In this document: positions 49,567 to 59,785 of the stretch, in pieces
Position numbering within the stretch: the first letter of the stretch is position 1
How the letters are laid out: each line of letters opens with the position of its first letter
DNA from: Paenibacillus wynnii
GTDB lineage: Bacteria > Bacillota > Bacilli > Paenibacillales > Paenibacillaceae
Direction: 5' to 3'
NCBI RefSeq assembly: GCF_000757885.1
Contig: NZ_JQCR01000001.1
Location: forward strand, 1 to 64,000
Length of the DNA: 64,000 nucleotides
The notes under the pieces: model-generated
What the model was told of the DNA's origin: nothing
Seen by the model: the letters and a program-made list of their open reading frames with translations, nothing else
Databases searched by the model: none
Position numbers and translations under genes: made by a program

Positions 49567-51984
49567 TTACACCCCCACAATCGACGCCGAAGCGTACACT
49601 TGGTTAGCTGTAGCGGTAGTTACTACTACGTTTATCGCCGTAGCTGTTGAAGCTAAGAACACAGGAAGCAAGCTCCAACTACCTACAGGAAAAGCCTGCG
49701 CGTTGGCTATGGTGGTCGTTTGCGCCCCGCCAGCATCCGTGTAGGTTACCGCTACCGTTACCGTAGTCGTTGCAGTAATTACCCGCAAGTATACGCCGAC
49801 AAGGTAGTTACCTACGGCGGGTGCTGTGTACGTAGTGACCGTTACCGCTGACGTAGTTGCTACTAATGAGTTACTGACCTTTGCCTTTGCTGGCGTTGCC
49901 GCCGCCACCACCGTTTGTACAAACTGCGTACTTGCGGCCTGTGTCGAATTCGTTGCTGGTGCCGCCGTTGGTACGGTTGGCGAACCTGAAAACGCTGGGG
50001 ATGCCAGCGGGGCCTTCAGCGCTAGGGCGTTGGTCATGGTCGTAGCAAAATTTGCATCGTCCCCCATGGCTAAGGCTAATTCGTCCAGGGTATCCAGCGC
50101 TCCAGGTGCTGCGTTGATTAATGCAGCTATTGCGGCCTGAATCGCTGCCATGGTCGCAATTTGCGTAGTATTCGTACCTAGCGCAGCGGTAGGCGCTGTA
50201 GGTACTCCGGTTAACGCCGGGGATGCTAGCGGCGCTTTTAGTGCGTCCGCAGTTGCAAGGATGACCCGTACAGCTTCCACAAAAGCGGTAGTAGCTAGCT
50301 GGGTTGTGTTCGTCCCCGCTGCTGCTGTAGGTGCTGTTGGCATCCCAGTAAATGCGGGGCTTGCCAATTTTGCGATAGACGTCCAAGCACCCCATGACCC
50401 GGTACCGCCTACTTCTGCAGGAGTGCCTCCGCGCACATACATATTATTTCCAGAGGTGTATGAGATAGCTATCTGAATTATGGTATCTAGTCCTCCTGAT
50501 ACTATTAGCTGCCCGTCTTGCGCTCCCGGGTCATTGGCGTGCGCTGTGGTTAATCTATAAAACCCTGAATTAACTACAGTATTTAGGTTAGTTCCCGAAG
50601 TAAGCGTAACTGTTTTAGGTGTGTAGTATGATCCGTGTTGCCCTTCTAGCATGTCCGCGTCTACGCCGCTGCCTGCACCGTCTACGGTTAACAGCTTCGC
50701 TAGTACGTCAGCTGCGGTATACGACAGTCCAGTAATTGCGTTGTCTACTGTATCCTTTCGGGCGATATCCGCAGCTGCTAAAGGCGCTGCAACTTGCGCC
50801 CGTCCCGCGCTATCTCGTTGAATTAGAGCGTTTATGGTAGCAGCAGAAGTTGCACCGTGAACTCCACCAGTAGCATTTTTATGATTGTCTAGGTTTGTTT
50901 GAACAGCATCCACAGTATCTTTTCGAGCAATATCAGCAGCTGCAGATGGTGAGGCAACTTGTGCACGTCCGGAAGCATCGCGGTGCATCAATGTATTTAC
51001 CGTTACTACAGATGCAGAACCATGTACTCCGACTGTTGCTGTTGCCGCATGTGTATTTAGGTTGGTCTGAACTGTATTGGCTTTTGTCGTTGCATCGGTC
51101 GCTGCTGTTGTAATGGCTGCATCTACTGTGGATTTAATGGCAATATCCCCTGCTGCGGAAGGAGCCACGACCTGAGCGCGACCCGAAGAGTCCCGTTTAA
51201 TTAAGGTTGAGGGAGTAGCAATACTTACTGCTGCATCAAGTATCGTTTTAATTGCGGAAATTGTCATGCTCGAAGCCGTTTTCCAAGATGCGCCGGTTAT
51301 TGATTTAATTTGATAAGCTAAACCGGATAACAGAGTTGGAATTGATCCCGTATCTGAAACTGGTGCGGCAGTGTCCGATAACGTACGATTCCCTATAACC
51401 GTATCTGTTGCTGAACCATCCCCTAATTTAGCGGATGTTACAACTTTTGCTCCGAGTTTTGCCGTAGTGACCGATCCGTCTGGATGGTCAAGCACTGCGG
51501 CATCGGTGTGCTCATTAAATGTTTCAAGGCTTGTCAGTACGAGTGATTCATTAATCGTAGCTGTTACATTAGAAGCTGTTCCGATAATGACAGTACAATC
51601 AATCGTTTTTTCAATAATGTCGGCGCCGCCTACTACAGGTATATATTCAGCGTCCGTCCCTGAATTGGCATAGCAATACAAAATTTCTCCTTCATCTGGA
51701 TCTGTGGCAAAAACGCCAATCTCCCGAAAATAAAACCCGGTGGTAACATCCTGATTGGAAAGGACTGCCCCGATTATCGCTTTGTTTGGCGGTTGCATTC
51801 TTAGTCGAGTAACAGGCAATGATTTCTTTTGATCAATTAAAGTGTTAAGTAATAAAATCGACTGCCCACCGAGTTGACCACTTCCTACCGCTATCCTCGT
51901 GTAACTCAGTTGTACGCCTGACTGTGCCTTAGACTGTAATGTTCGACCTTTATTTGTTAACGTAAATCCTCCAAATGCACCCAT
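49567..51984 (-). CDS. Long tail fibre protein (P2 gpH-like)
   Basis: An 805-residue fibre. Residues 1-150 match the phage tail-collar fibre N-terminus (GAFGGFTLTNKGRTLQSKAQ, TRIAVGSGQL), which attaches to the baseplate. The middle has degenerate repeats of about 40 residues around RDxSGRAQVAxPxAAxDIA and later PxAPTAAxGTNTTQ units. The C-terminus is a beta-rich tip. It follows gpI as in P2. Confidence 0.88.
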   Translation of the reverse strand: MGAFGGFTLTNKGRTLQSKAQSGVQLSYTRIAVGSGQLGGQSILLLNTLIDQKKSLPVTRLRMQPPNKAIIGAVLSNQDVTTGFYFREIGVFATDPDEGEILYCYANSGTDAEYIPVVGGADIIEKTIDCTVIIGTASNVTATINESLVLTSLETFNEHTDAAVLDHPDGSVTTAKLGAKVVTSAKLGDGSATDTVIGNRTLSDTAAPVSDTGSIPTLLSGLAYQIKSITGASWKTASSMTISAIKTILDAAVSIATPSTLIKRDSSGRAQVVAPSAAGDIAIKSTVDAAITTAATDATTKANTVQTNLNTHAATATVGVHGSASVVTVNTLMHRDASGRAQVASPSAAADIARKDTVDAVQTNLDNHKNATGGVHGATSAATINALIQRDSAGRAQVAAPLAAADIARKDTVDNAITGLSYTAADVLAKLLTVDGAGSGVDADMLEGQHGSYYTPKTVTLTSGTNLNTVVNSGFYRLTTAHANDPGAQDGQLIVSGGLDTIIQIAISYTSGNNMYVRGGTPAEVGGTGSWGAWTSIAKLASPAFTGMPTAPTAAAGTNTTQLATTAFVEAVRVILATADALKAPLASPALTGVPTAPTAALGTNTTQIATMAAIQAAIAALINAAPGALDTLDELALAMGDDANFATTMTNALALKAPLASPAFSGSPTVPTAAPATNSTQAASTQFVQTVVAAATPAKAKVSNSLVATTSAVTVTTYTAPAVGNYLVGVYLRVITATTTVTVAVTYTDAGGAQTTTIANAQAFPVGSWSLLPVFLASTATAINVVVTTATANQVYASASIVGV

Positions 51985-52542
51985 TTATACACCCACTTTC
52001 ATAACTTCACCCATATGCAGAGCGCCGCCAAAATAAATATTTAGATCCTCCACTTGCGATATTGTTACCCGATCAAGGACTGATGAGAGACGTTTTACCG
52101 AGTCCACAGCTTGTATAAATTCCTCTGCTCGAGCGTTTGTGACATCCGAGTTATTAGTGATTACTTGGAAGTGATGGGGGTCACCACCATACTCAAACCA
52201 TTCCTCAACCTTACCCTCGCCAAATAAGATGGAAATCAGATCCTCGACAGCTGACGGAGTGCCTTTTCGCCTGTGAAACGGGATTGCGTTTTTAACTAGC
52301 AACCTCTTTTGTTCAATCGATAAGTCTGGATCATAGTAATCCACGTGATATTGCCAAGCTAACTCATCTGTTTCCTCGTCAGTCCACTCTTCAGTCCGGC
52401 CAAAAATATCTAGCTTGGCAATCATGGCCGTGGTCATTTGCAGTTCAGCATCTATTGACGCTGCCGCTGCTGCCATAATCGGATCATTTTTTATACTTTG
52501 AGGCAGCAGATCCAGGAGGCTTACTGTTTGTAGGTTAATCAT
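51985..52542 (-). CDS. Tail protein I (P2 gpI-like baseplate protein)
   Basis: A 185-residue protein of the P2 gpI family: SLLDLLPQSIKNDPIMAAAA near the start, a WTDEETDELAWQYHVDYYDPDLS block near 60-82 and HRRKGTPSAVEDLISILFGEGKVEEWFEYGG near 92-122. It forms the outer baseplate with W and J. It overlaps the J gene by eight bases. Confidence 0.92.
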   Translation of the reverse strand: MINLQTVSLLDLLPQSIKNDPIMAAAAASIDAELQMTTAMIAKLDIFGRTEEWTDEETDELAWQYHVDYYDPDLSIEQKRLLVKNAIPFHRRKGTPSAVEDLISILFGEGKVEEWFEYGGDPHHFQVITNNSDVTNARAEEFIQAVDSVKRLSSVLDRVTISQVEDLNIYFGGALHMGEVMKVGV

Positions 52543-53674
52543 CTACCAGCCCCCCATATGTGGCCGTTGTAGTACCATTTTGGGCGATCTGAGTCTGTGT
52601 CAGCGCGGTATATACTGGAGCTGTAACAACCACCCTAGAAGCTCCTGCCGCCATTACCCGAGCAATTAACTCAGAAGGATTGATATCCCTCCCTAACTTG
52701 GACTTTTGCCACAGCTGATAAGCGGACAATGCTTCGGTTACCGCTACTTGTATAACCGCTGATTCAGCCGCTCGACTGCGACTAATGTAATAGGTAATTG
52801 TAGTGTTATAAAGCACTGCCGAAGGTGCAATAACCGTCACGTGGTCCGTCAACGGACGAATGCCTCTGTTTTCAAGCGTCTCGGTTACAGCTTCTAGAAC
52901 ATCAGTACTCGGCAGCTCACCGCCTACCACTAATGGAACGATCGTAACTTCACCTTCTGTTGGAGAGTAGGCGACCACATCAATAATAGCCGGACTCGTT
53001 GATTTCGCCCAAAATTCATATGCCCCCTCCGGTCCAGCTGTGGAATAGGATTCCGGCGCTGTTCGGATTCGATCTCTAAACGCTTCATCAGACTCTTCAG
53101 CAGCTCCTCCTGAGCTCTCTGTCAGATTGGTTACAAATTGCACAAAAGGCAAAGGGTCCATCAGGACATTGACTTGCCCCGGTAAAAATCCATTGCCCGC
53201 TGCACCAACCACTGAACATTTAGCTGTCATTGTTCCGGTTGTAACCCCCGCCGGAATCTCCAGGTATTCAGTTGTTATGAAGTAAATGGACCCATCACCT
53301 CCTTGAGCCCCTACCCGAGTCCCTATTGGAATTGATGTAGCAGATGCCAGAGAAATAGACAATGTAAACTGTAACGTAGTAATCGCCGCCGAAGCCTCCA
53401 AGCGTTCAAGTCCAAAAGCAGCCGCTTCGTGATCAAGTACAATTCCAGATGCAAAGCGAAGCTTATTTCCCTTAGCTGTCTGATTGATAAGAATGCGCTG
53501 CTGGACAATAATTGTTGCCAAAGAAGATAAAAACAGCCTCACCGGATCGGCGGGCTGCAGTGTTCGGTCTGTTAGACCTTCATATACTGTTATGACGTTT
53601 TGTATTATTGCTGAAGCATCTTCCTGAACAAACAGTATGTCGGGTAAATCCGCGTACTGAACCAAATCACTCAA
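52535..53674 (-). CDS. Baseplate assembly protein J (gp47-like)
   Basis: A 379-residue gpJ/gp47 family protein: DLPDILFVQEDASAIIQNVI opening, GTRVGAQGGDGSIYFIT near 130 and the family block PESYSTAGPEGAYEFWAKS near 210. It joins gp25-like and gpI subunits in the baseplate wedge. The listed start is a TTG overlapping the W stop; a TTG three codons later has better spacing to the AGAGGGGG site. The left copy of its 5' end is at 1-162. Confidence 0.92.
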   Translation of the reverse strand: MSDLVQYADLPDILFVQEDASAIIQNVITVYEGLTDRTLQPADPVRLFLSSLATIIVQQRILINQTAKGNKLRFASGIVLDHEAAAFGLERLEASAAITTLQFTLSISLASATSIPIGTRVGAQGGDGSIYFITTEYLEIPAGVTTGTMTAKCSVVGAAGNGFLPGQVNVLMDPLPFVQFVTNLTESSGGAAEESDEAFRDRIRTAPESYSTAGPEGAYEFWAKSTSPAIIDVVAYSPTEGEVTIVPLVVGGELPSTDVLEAVTETLENRGIRPLTDHVTVIAPSAVLYNTTITYYISRSRAAESAVIQVAVTEALSAYQLWQKSKLGRDINPSELIARVMAAGASRVVVTAPVYTALTQTQIAQNGTTTATYGGLVDD

Positions 53675-54002
53675 CCCCCTCTGCCAGTGTATACGTCACT
53701 ATAGCCGCTACACGTCCTGTCATGGCATCTGTTATCGTTTTGTTAAAAGATACACCCACTACCAAAGCTCTGGGCTCTTGTGCGCTTATAGCCGTGTATA
53801 TTTCCCCTGTGAAACGAGCTTCAGCGATTTGATAGGGCTCATCCACAATGGTGTAATCAATTCCAATGTCTCGTGCGAAAGGGCAGCTTCCGATTGGTGT
53901 AGAGAGAATCGTTCGAATATTTTGATTTATCTCTTCTACAACTGTAGCCGGAGCGAAATTTATGTCTGATGGCTGAGTCATGTCCACTGTAAATGTACTC
54001 AT
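53667..54002 (-). CDS. GPW/gp25-family baseplate wedge protein, intact copy
   Basis: A 111-residue protein of the W/gp25 (lysozyme-like) family: INQNIRTILSTPIGSCPFARDIGID at about 26-50, then ITDAMTGRVAAIVTYTLAEGV at the end. It starts the baseplate wedge and binds gpJ. It overlaps gpU by four bases upstream and gpJ by eight downstream. Confidence 0.9.
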   Translation of the reverse strand: MSTFTVDMTQPSDINFAPATVVEEINQNIRTILSTPIGSCPFARDIGIDYTIVDEPYQIAEARFTGEIYTAISAQEPRALVVGVSFNKTITDAMTGRVAAIVTYTLAEGVE

Positions 54003-54403
54003 TTCACGTATTCCTCCAAACTCACGCTGACTGTAGCTCTGATCACGTTTCCTGCATTATCGATGTCAGTCCATGCTTGCCCTAACCCGGTAATAATCCA
54101 TAATCCAGTACCTAAGCCTTTCTTACCTAATACCAACGGTATAGCCTTGCCGCCGCGTTCAAGAATCGATAGTTTATCCAACTCTTTTCGGGGATTGAGA
54201 CCATACCGCGCGTCAAACCACATCGTGAACGTGATCGTATCAAGCCCCGGCCCGAGCCATTGAGTTTTGGGTTTTTGGCCGATTATGTCGTGCTTTGCAA
54301 ATCGACTCGCACTTGACCGGGAAAAATCTTGAAATGTGCGAATGGCTTCTGGAGATACCACAAACACAACCGTACCGAGACTACCTATTTTACTCATAGC
54401 CAC
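53999..54403 (-). CDS. P2 gpU-like tail protein, intact copy
   Basis: A 134-residue protein of the phage P2 GpU family: SKIGSLGTVVFVVSPEAIRTFQDFSRSSASRFAKHDII in pieces near 4-40, then QWLGPGLDTITFTMWFDARYGLNPR and GLGTGLWIITGLGQAWTDID. In P2, U is a tail protein tied to the tape measure and hub. It starts at GTG nine bases after GGGAGG; an ATG two codons later is possible. Confidence 0.9.
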   Translation of the reverse strand: MAMSKIGSLGTVVFVVSPEAIRTFQDFSRSSASRFAKHDIIGQKPKTQWLGPGLDTITFTMWFDARYGLNPRKELDKLSILERGGKAIPLVLGKKGLGTGLWIITGLGQAWTDIDNAGNVIRATVSVSLEEYVK

Positions 54404-54633
54404 TAAGTTCCACCTCCCGGAATAACTCCGATGCAGAAACCATCAGAGCTATTGTCGGGGTAGACCACTAGGACTGTTTCACCAACCTCTGGCAGCTCTA
54501 CGATGTTCAGCCCGATCATTGTTGGTCCTATGACTGGAAGCTCGCCAGATACGAGATCATCCTTGTCTGGAAATGTCACTCTTACCGATCTTGTAGATTC
54601 ATTAACTGTCGATACAATACCAGTTCTTAGCAT
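54403..54633 (-). CDS. Short gpV-like protein, right copy
   Basis: Identical protein to 892-1122, with the ATG start chosen for the same reasons. It joins the D-like gene upstream to the intact gpU gene, whose GTG start overlaps its TAG stop by one base. Confidence 0.6.
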   Translation of the reverse strand: MLRTGIVSTVNESTRSVRVTFPDKDDLVSGELPVIGPTMIGLNIVELPEVGETVLVVYPDNSSDGFCIGVIPGGGT

Positions 54634-54635
54634 CT

Positions 54636-55667
54636 TCACCACCCCAATACTTTCCGAATTCCAATTGATGTTGTATAACCTCCGCTGCCGACTGATTGAG
54701 TACAGGACTCGATGATGTACTTACCATCAAATCGTTTCCACCCTTTTATAGTAATTGTGAGGCCGGTCGCCATCCTAATATCGCCCATGAGTGTTAAACT
54801 GCCTTTACCAGCTTCCTTGTTCTTCTCTCTGAGACTCTTACGTGCAAGTCGGATCGCTGCTGCTTGTGAATCTACCTGTTCATTGATCTTTAGGATAGGC
54901 CCCGTCTTTGGCGCTCTTGGTGGAGTATAGGCGGCTCTATAGGTTTTCTTCTTCTTAGAGTTCGTGTATACAACTTCACAGGCTCGATAAGCCACCAGAG
55001 TTGTGCTCCAGTTAAAGTTATAATTAATTACATTACTTTCCCCGCGAGTTATCGAAGTGATAGGAGCCTTTTTTTCATACTCAAATTCATCGAATAATAT
55101 CAAGTTTCCACCAGATACCTTGATCGCTATCGCTTCTTTTGTGGCTGTTTCAAGCAAAAAGGCGAGGTCAGATACCCCCGCCTGTTCAAGCCGATCATAA
55201 GATGGATTATCTGTTGCTTCATATAATAATTTCAATCCGGCTCTCTTAGCTACTTCATCCGCCAGCGTTCGGAGATTAACCTTTTCCCAAGCCTTTGTTC
55301 TACGCTCTTGTCGTACGTTCGAGCTGACCGGCAATGATACCGCTTTGATAGCTACAGCATCAGGCGGCCCCGCAAAATCAAAGGTATCTACCTCGAACGT
55401 GCCGAGTGGTAATTTTTTTATCTCCCCGGGCTTATCCCAGTTAATTGTACGTATCTCCGCTTTGATCTTGTCGCCAGCTGTCGGCTCCCATGGACCCTGC
55501 CAGTTTTGAGCGCGGTCTTCTAGGTTTAAAGTAATATCGTCCAAAGCTCCCGAAGCTGCATCGTTATATGAAAAATCAATAAGCGACTTTGTCAGATCTG
55601 TAGAGATATCCTTACCGTTATAATTGATAACCAGCACTGCTCTGCGGGCATCCTGCATTAATTCCAA
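54636..55667 (-). CDS. Late control D-like hub protein, right copy
   Basis: Identical to the 343-residue protein at 1125-2156. Confidence 0.8.
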   Translation of the reverse strand: MELMQDARRAVLVINYNGKDISTDLTKSLIDFSYNDAASGALDDITLNLEDRAQNWQGPWEPTAGDKIKAEIRTINWDKPGEIKKLPLGTFEVDTFDFAGPPDAVAIKAVSLPVSSNVRQERRTKAWEKVNLRTLADEVAKRAGLKLLYEATDNPSYDRLEQAGVSDLAFLLETATKEAIAIKVSGGNLILFDEFEYEKKAPITSITRGESNVINYNFNWSTTLVAYRACEVVYTNSKKKKTYRAAYTPPRAPKTGPILKINEQVDSQAAAIRLARKSLREKNKEAGKGSLTLMGDIRMATGLTITIKGWKRFDGKYIIESCTQSVGSGGYTTSIGIRKVLGW

Positions 55668-55670
55668 AGC

Positions 55671-55877
55671 TTATCCATCCTCCCTTCGCCAAGGTGGTAG
55701 TGTCTCAGAGGCATTGGCAGGCTTATCTGGAACTTTCAGAACAATATTACCTGAGAATATAACCGTTTTAGTATGATCAGGGTTTGCGTTCATGAGCAAG
55801 GTCATTAAATGGGATTGTTCGTACACCTTATAGGCGATACCATCCCAAGTATCGCCTTGTATCGTTGTATAGATCAT
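55671..55877 (-). CDS. Tail protein X (LysM-like), right copy
   Basis: Identical to the 68-residue protein at 2160-2366. Confidence 0.85.
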   Translation of the reverse strand: MIYTTIQGDTWDGIAYKVYEQSHLMTLLMNANPDHTKTVIFSGNIVLKVPDKPANASETLPPWRREDG

Positions 55878-58735
55878 GTCGATAAGCTCACCCTCATAGC
55901 CTGACGTTTATAATCTGAGAACTGTTTACCAAATTCCTGCTGATTTCGTTGATCCATCTGCCGAATAGCATTTTCATTAGCGTTGCCTTGAATGATAAAT
56001 GTCGGATTGTACACGAAATCACCAACGGTGTTACCACCAGCATTTCCCCCGCCCATGCTCCGATTAGCAGCCTGTAGCAGTCCCTGTGATCGTGCCGAGT
56101 TATTCTCTGGAATAATCCACTCTGGAGAATTACCTTCACCTACCCAAGCTACCTCTGGACTGTCCACGTAACCGCCCTTTGCATATCCACCGAGCTTAGG
56201 GATTTCGGGGATGCTAATGCCGAAATGCTCACCACCAAGCTTCGGAACCCAATCAGGTATGTCGAAACTAACTTTATTAATACCACGGATAGCTGCGTTT
56301 ATCGCATCAACCGCCACATTAATCGGGAATGTTAAAATAGCTCCTAATCCGTCAAAAATACCTGAAAAAGTATCCCTGATCCCGCCCCAAGCTTTACCCC
56401 AATCACCCGAGAAAACTCCTGTCACAAAGTCGATGATCCCTCCAAGAGATTTCAACAGTCCTTTGATCACTCCACCGATCATATCAATTGCATTCGTGAC
56501 GACCACCTGTATGGCAGGCCATGCAAAGTTGAAGGCTGCAAATACCGTGTCAAGTATAGGTTTGACTACACTAAAAGCAAATGTTATCGCCGTGCCAATG
56601 GATTTAAAAAGATCTCCAGCTTTTCCGACAACCATCATTATAGGCGGTATCAGACCCGAGATCATTGATGTAACTTTCGGAAAAACCTGAGTACTTAGAA
56701 AGGTGAATACTTTACTGATGATCGGCCAGAGATTACTGGATAGGTAGGACACAATTGGAATGATCGCTTTATATATAGCTTGAAAACCAGTCACTGCTGC
56801 TGTCCCGATCTTCCCAAATACGGGCAGCAGTTTAGGGATAATAGACAGCACCGATCCGATCATCTTTTGAATGGACGGCCATAGCCCCACCAAGTTCCCA
56901 ATGAAGTCAGACCAATATTTTACGAGCTCACCGAATATATCCTTGAATCCAGAGGTAATTTCCTTCATGTCACTGCCTTTGATGCCAAACATAGCAGCAA
57001 TATCCATCCCGCCACCGGAGAACATTCCTTTAATTTTGTCTACCACTCCAGCTACAGATTCATAAACAGAGCTAATTGTAGAGGCTATCTTTTCGGCAGT
57101 CCCTTTATCCATCCCGAAAGCAGTTAGATAATTGACAGTTACGCCTTCCATTTCACCGTCAAAACCATTTTTGAAGAGCCGTTGAACGTTCGTGTATGCT
57201 TCTTTAACTGCTCCACCAACTTTTCCAAAAGCCCCAACCACCGCAGGAACCCAAGTTGTCATTTTGTTAGCCATTCCAGAAAAAAGAGGTAATAGCGTCT
57301 TCGATATAGGGAGGATCAAGCTGGTTTGTAGTGTTCTACCCATACCCCCGAATGCCTGACCGATCGAGTCGTATTTTACCTTGCCGATCTCTTCCATTGT
57401 ATTTTTAGTCTTGTCGAACTGACTTTCGACATTACTATATGCATTTATAACACGTGACTCCAGATCTTCCGCTTGCGTACCGAACAACTGAACAGCCACG
57501 GCATTCTGTACAACGGGGTCTTTGATGGATGAAATGGACTTTGCTGTTTTTAGGAATGCCTGCTGCGCAGTTTTGCCGCCTGTTGCAAACTCGGCAGTCA
57601 TTTTAGCTCCGTTTAGTCCAATGGTCTTATAAGCTTCCAGAGAAGACTTTGATCCGTCTTTAGTCCGGATACCAAACTCCTTAATCCCATCGCCGACCTT
57701 ATCAAGGTTAAACGCCCCTGCATCTAAGCCTGCTGCGAAGGTGTCGAACATGCCATCTGCCGAGAAACCCAATTTACTAAAATACCCACTGTACTCATTT
57801 GCCGTGTCCAGTAATTCTCCGGACTTGTTGAGTCCTTTTTGGGCACCTTGAGCAAGCAAGTTGTAAGCCTCAGTTGAAGTAATTCCGAAATTTTTCATCA
57901 TTGTGTCGGCCGCTTTTGTTGATTCGGCAATCTCTTCACCAAATACGTCAGCGTAAACCATGCCATTCATTGTTGCATCCTGAAGCGCTTGACCAGATTG
58001 TTTTGTCACTTGTCGTACGACACTAAGGCTTTCGGCAATATCATAAAAATTTTCACCCATATTAGAGTTATAAAGATTTTCAGCGATATCGCTGAAACCT
58101 TCCATCTCTTTTTCAGATGCTCCGGTGGATGCTGAGATTTGGTTCATCGCCACCTTATAATCTTCCGAGAACGAAAACACCGCGTGACCAGCCAACGCAA
58201 GCCCTGCCACAGCAGCAACTCCCACGCCACCAGCGAGAGCAGCACCACCAAGCGCCCAAGCTCCAGAACTCCCGCCTGCGTCCTCACCACCTCCGCCACT
58301 TCCCGAGTCTCCAGGTTGCGGGCCTTGAATGTCATTGATCTCACGCATACGGCGCTCGAGATCCTGCATGTCACGGGTGTAGCGTTGGATATCGTTACCG
58401 AACATGTTACTCGGCATCCGAATACGGGCTATCTCTTGCAGGCTCCTTTGCAATAGTGTTGATTGCTGAACGGCCTCCTTCAGCTCCTTCACCATTTCTG
58501 TGAACAAACCCGTAAAGCTTGGCATTCGGCGCAATTCATCGAACTCACGTAGTGTTGCTTGGAGTCCTTCCCTCAGCGGACGGATTAAATCTCCAGAGAT
58601 CCGGATTGCCTCGATAGATCGTGCCTTAGTTTCCAGATCATTGAGGTTATCCAACACCTTACGCATACCGGTGTTATAGCTGGAATCCAACTTTGCTTGT
58701 AGCTCAAACGCTATTTTGTACTCTTTACCGGCCAT
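55874..58735 (-). CDS. Tape measure protein, right copy
   Basis: Identical to the 953-residue protein at 2363-5224. Confidence 0.95.
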   Translation of the reverse strand: MAGKEYKIAFELQAKLDSSYNTGMRKVLDNLNDLETKARSIEAIRISGDLIRPLREGLQATLREFDELRRMPSFTGLFTEMVKELKEAVQQSTLLQRSLQEIARIRMPSNMFGNDIQRYTRDMQDLERRMREINDIQGPQPGDSGSGGGGEDAGGSSGAWALGGAALAGGVGVAAVAGLALAGHAVFSFSEDYKVAMNQISASTGASEKEMEGFSDIAENLYNSNMGENFYDIAESLSVVRQVTKQSGQALQDATMNGMVYADVFGEEIAESTKAADTMMKNFGITSTEAYNLLAQGAQKGLNKSGELLDTANEYSGYFSKLGFSADGMFDTFAAGLDAGAFNLDKVGDGIKEFGIRTKDGSKSSLEAYKTIGLNGAKMTAEFATGGKTAQQAFLKTAKSISSIKDPVVQNAVAVQLFGTQAEDLESRVINAYSNVESQFDKTKNTMEEIGKVKYDSIGQAFGGMGRTLQTSLILPISKTLLPLFSGMANKMTTWVPAVVGAFGKVGGAVKEAYTNVQRLFKNGFDGEMEGVTVNYLTAFGMDKGTAEKIASTISSVYESVAGVVDKIKGMFSGGGMDIAAMFGIKGSDMKEITSGFKDIFGELVKYWSDFIGNLVGLWPSIQKMIGSVLSIIPKLLPVFGKIGTAAVTGFQAIYKAIIPIVSYLSSNLWPIISKVFTFLSTQVFPKVTSMISGLIPPIMMVVGKAGDLFKSIGTAITFAFSVVKPILDTVFAAFNFAWPAIQVVVTNAIDMIGGVIKGLLKSLGGIIDFVTGVFSGDWGKAWGGIRDTFSGIFDGLGAILTFPINVAVDAINAAIRGINKVSFDIPDWVPKLGGEHFGISIPEIPKLGGYAKGGYVDSPEVAWVGEGNSPEWIIPENNSARSQGLLQAANRSMGGGNAGGNTVGDFVYNPTFIIQGNANENAIRQMDQRNQQEFGKQFSDYKRQAMRVSLST

Positions 58736-58743
58736 TAGTTACA

Positions 58744-59240
58744 TCACCTCTTTTTCTGCCGTGGCTGTTGTTCGCGTTCCTTAGACATTTCATTTGCAGT
58801 TTCAATCCAGTTGTACATTTCTCGCGGTGACATACCTAACCAGTGTGGGATCGGCGTATAATATGCAGAAGAAAGGGCCGCAGCCAGCTTCATCAGCTTG
58901 CGCGGCCCTTCTTTGTCGGCCAATCCTAGATGAGCAAAAAATTCTGTGCCTGCAGCCCCACTTTGGATACATCTTTCGCCGGGAGTGAATTGAAAAACTC
59001 TTTCGGTAATTTTGCCGCTGCCGCTGCAACACTTAATTGGTAAGAAAGTGACAGGGCTTTTACGAATACTGGACTCTTTTGTTCAGCGTCAAATTGCGAA
59101 TTAATCTGAAGCAAGTCGCTTCCAAGTAGCGATTCGAAATCTAACAGCAATTCGGTGTATTCTTTTTCCTCAAAAGTAAAAGGCCGACTGAGCGTAAAAA
59201 TGCGCTCATCGACCTCAGTAGTTATATTTTGTTTTTCCAT
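58744..59240 (-). CDS. Tail assembly chaperone with -1 frameshift, right copy
   Basis: Second copy of 5233-5729. The zero frame stops at 58926-58928; the slippery T TTT TTG lies at 58941-58935 and the -1 frame runs to the TGA at 58744. Both copies agree, so the two-frame structure is not a sequencing error. Confidence 0.88.
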
Positions 59241-59251
59241 CGTCGCTATCC

Positions 59252-59770
59252 TCACAGTCCCAGCTGCTGTTTAACGACAGCGAGATGATCCACGCCATCG
59301 ATAAAGCAGATGTAGTTGTATTTGTCGATCTCAATAACTTTAACGCCATCTACCATAACCATCAGATAGGTGCATTCCAACTCAATCGAGCTTCCTGTTG
59401 ACGCGTTCGTCTCGAAAGTACCCAGAGTGGTGTTAACAGGGATCCCGCGAACTGATACCCGTACAGGAATGCTCTTATATTCACTCGCCGAAGAGTCATA
59501 CACTTGCTGAGCTCCTCGGAAGTCGAGAGCTTGTGACTTGGGACCGGAGAGTTTGAACATCGGGATGTCCAGTGTCCGAAAATTGAGCGTAGCCCGCATG
59601 CTGCCAAAGTGTCCAATCGTTGGAGAATCTACCTCGCCTGCAATCCCGGCTCCACTAACAGTATCCGTGAGAGCCTCGAGACTTGGAAGCTCTACATCGG
59701 ATGTGCCGACTCTTTCTGTACCATTCCTAAACACACTATAGCCTGTTAACCGTTCTGGAATAATTGCCAT
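59252..59770 (-). CDS. Tail tube protein, right copy
   Basis: Identical to the 172-residue protein at 5741-6259. Confidence 0.9.
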   Translation of the reverse strand: MAIIPERLTGYSVFRNGTERVGTSDVELPSLEALTDTVSGAGIAGEVDSPTIGHFGSMRATLNFRTLDIPMFKLSGPKSQALDFRGAQQVYDSSASEYKSIPVRVSVRGIPVNTTLGTFETNASTGSSIELECTYLMVMVDGVKVIEIDKYNYICFIDGVDHLAVVKQQLGL

Positions 59771-59785
59771 TATCTATTTTCCCCC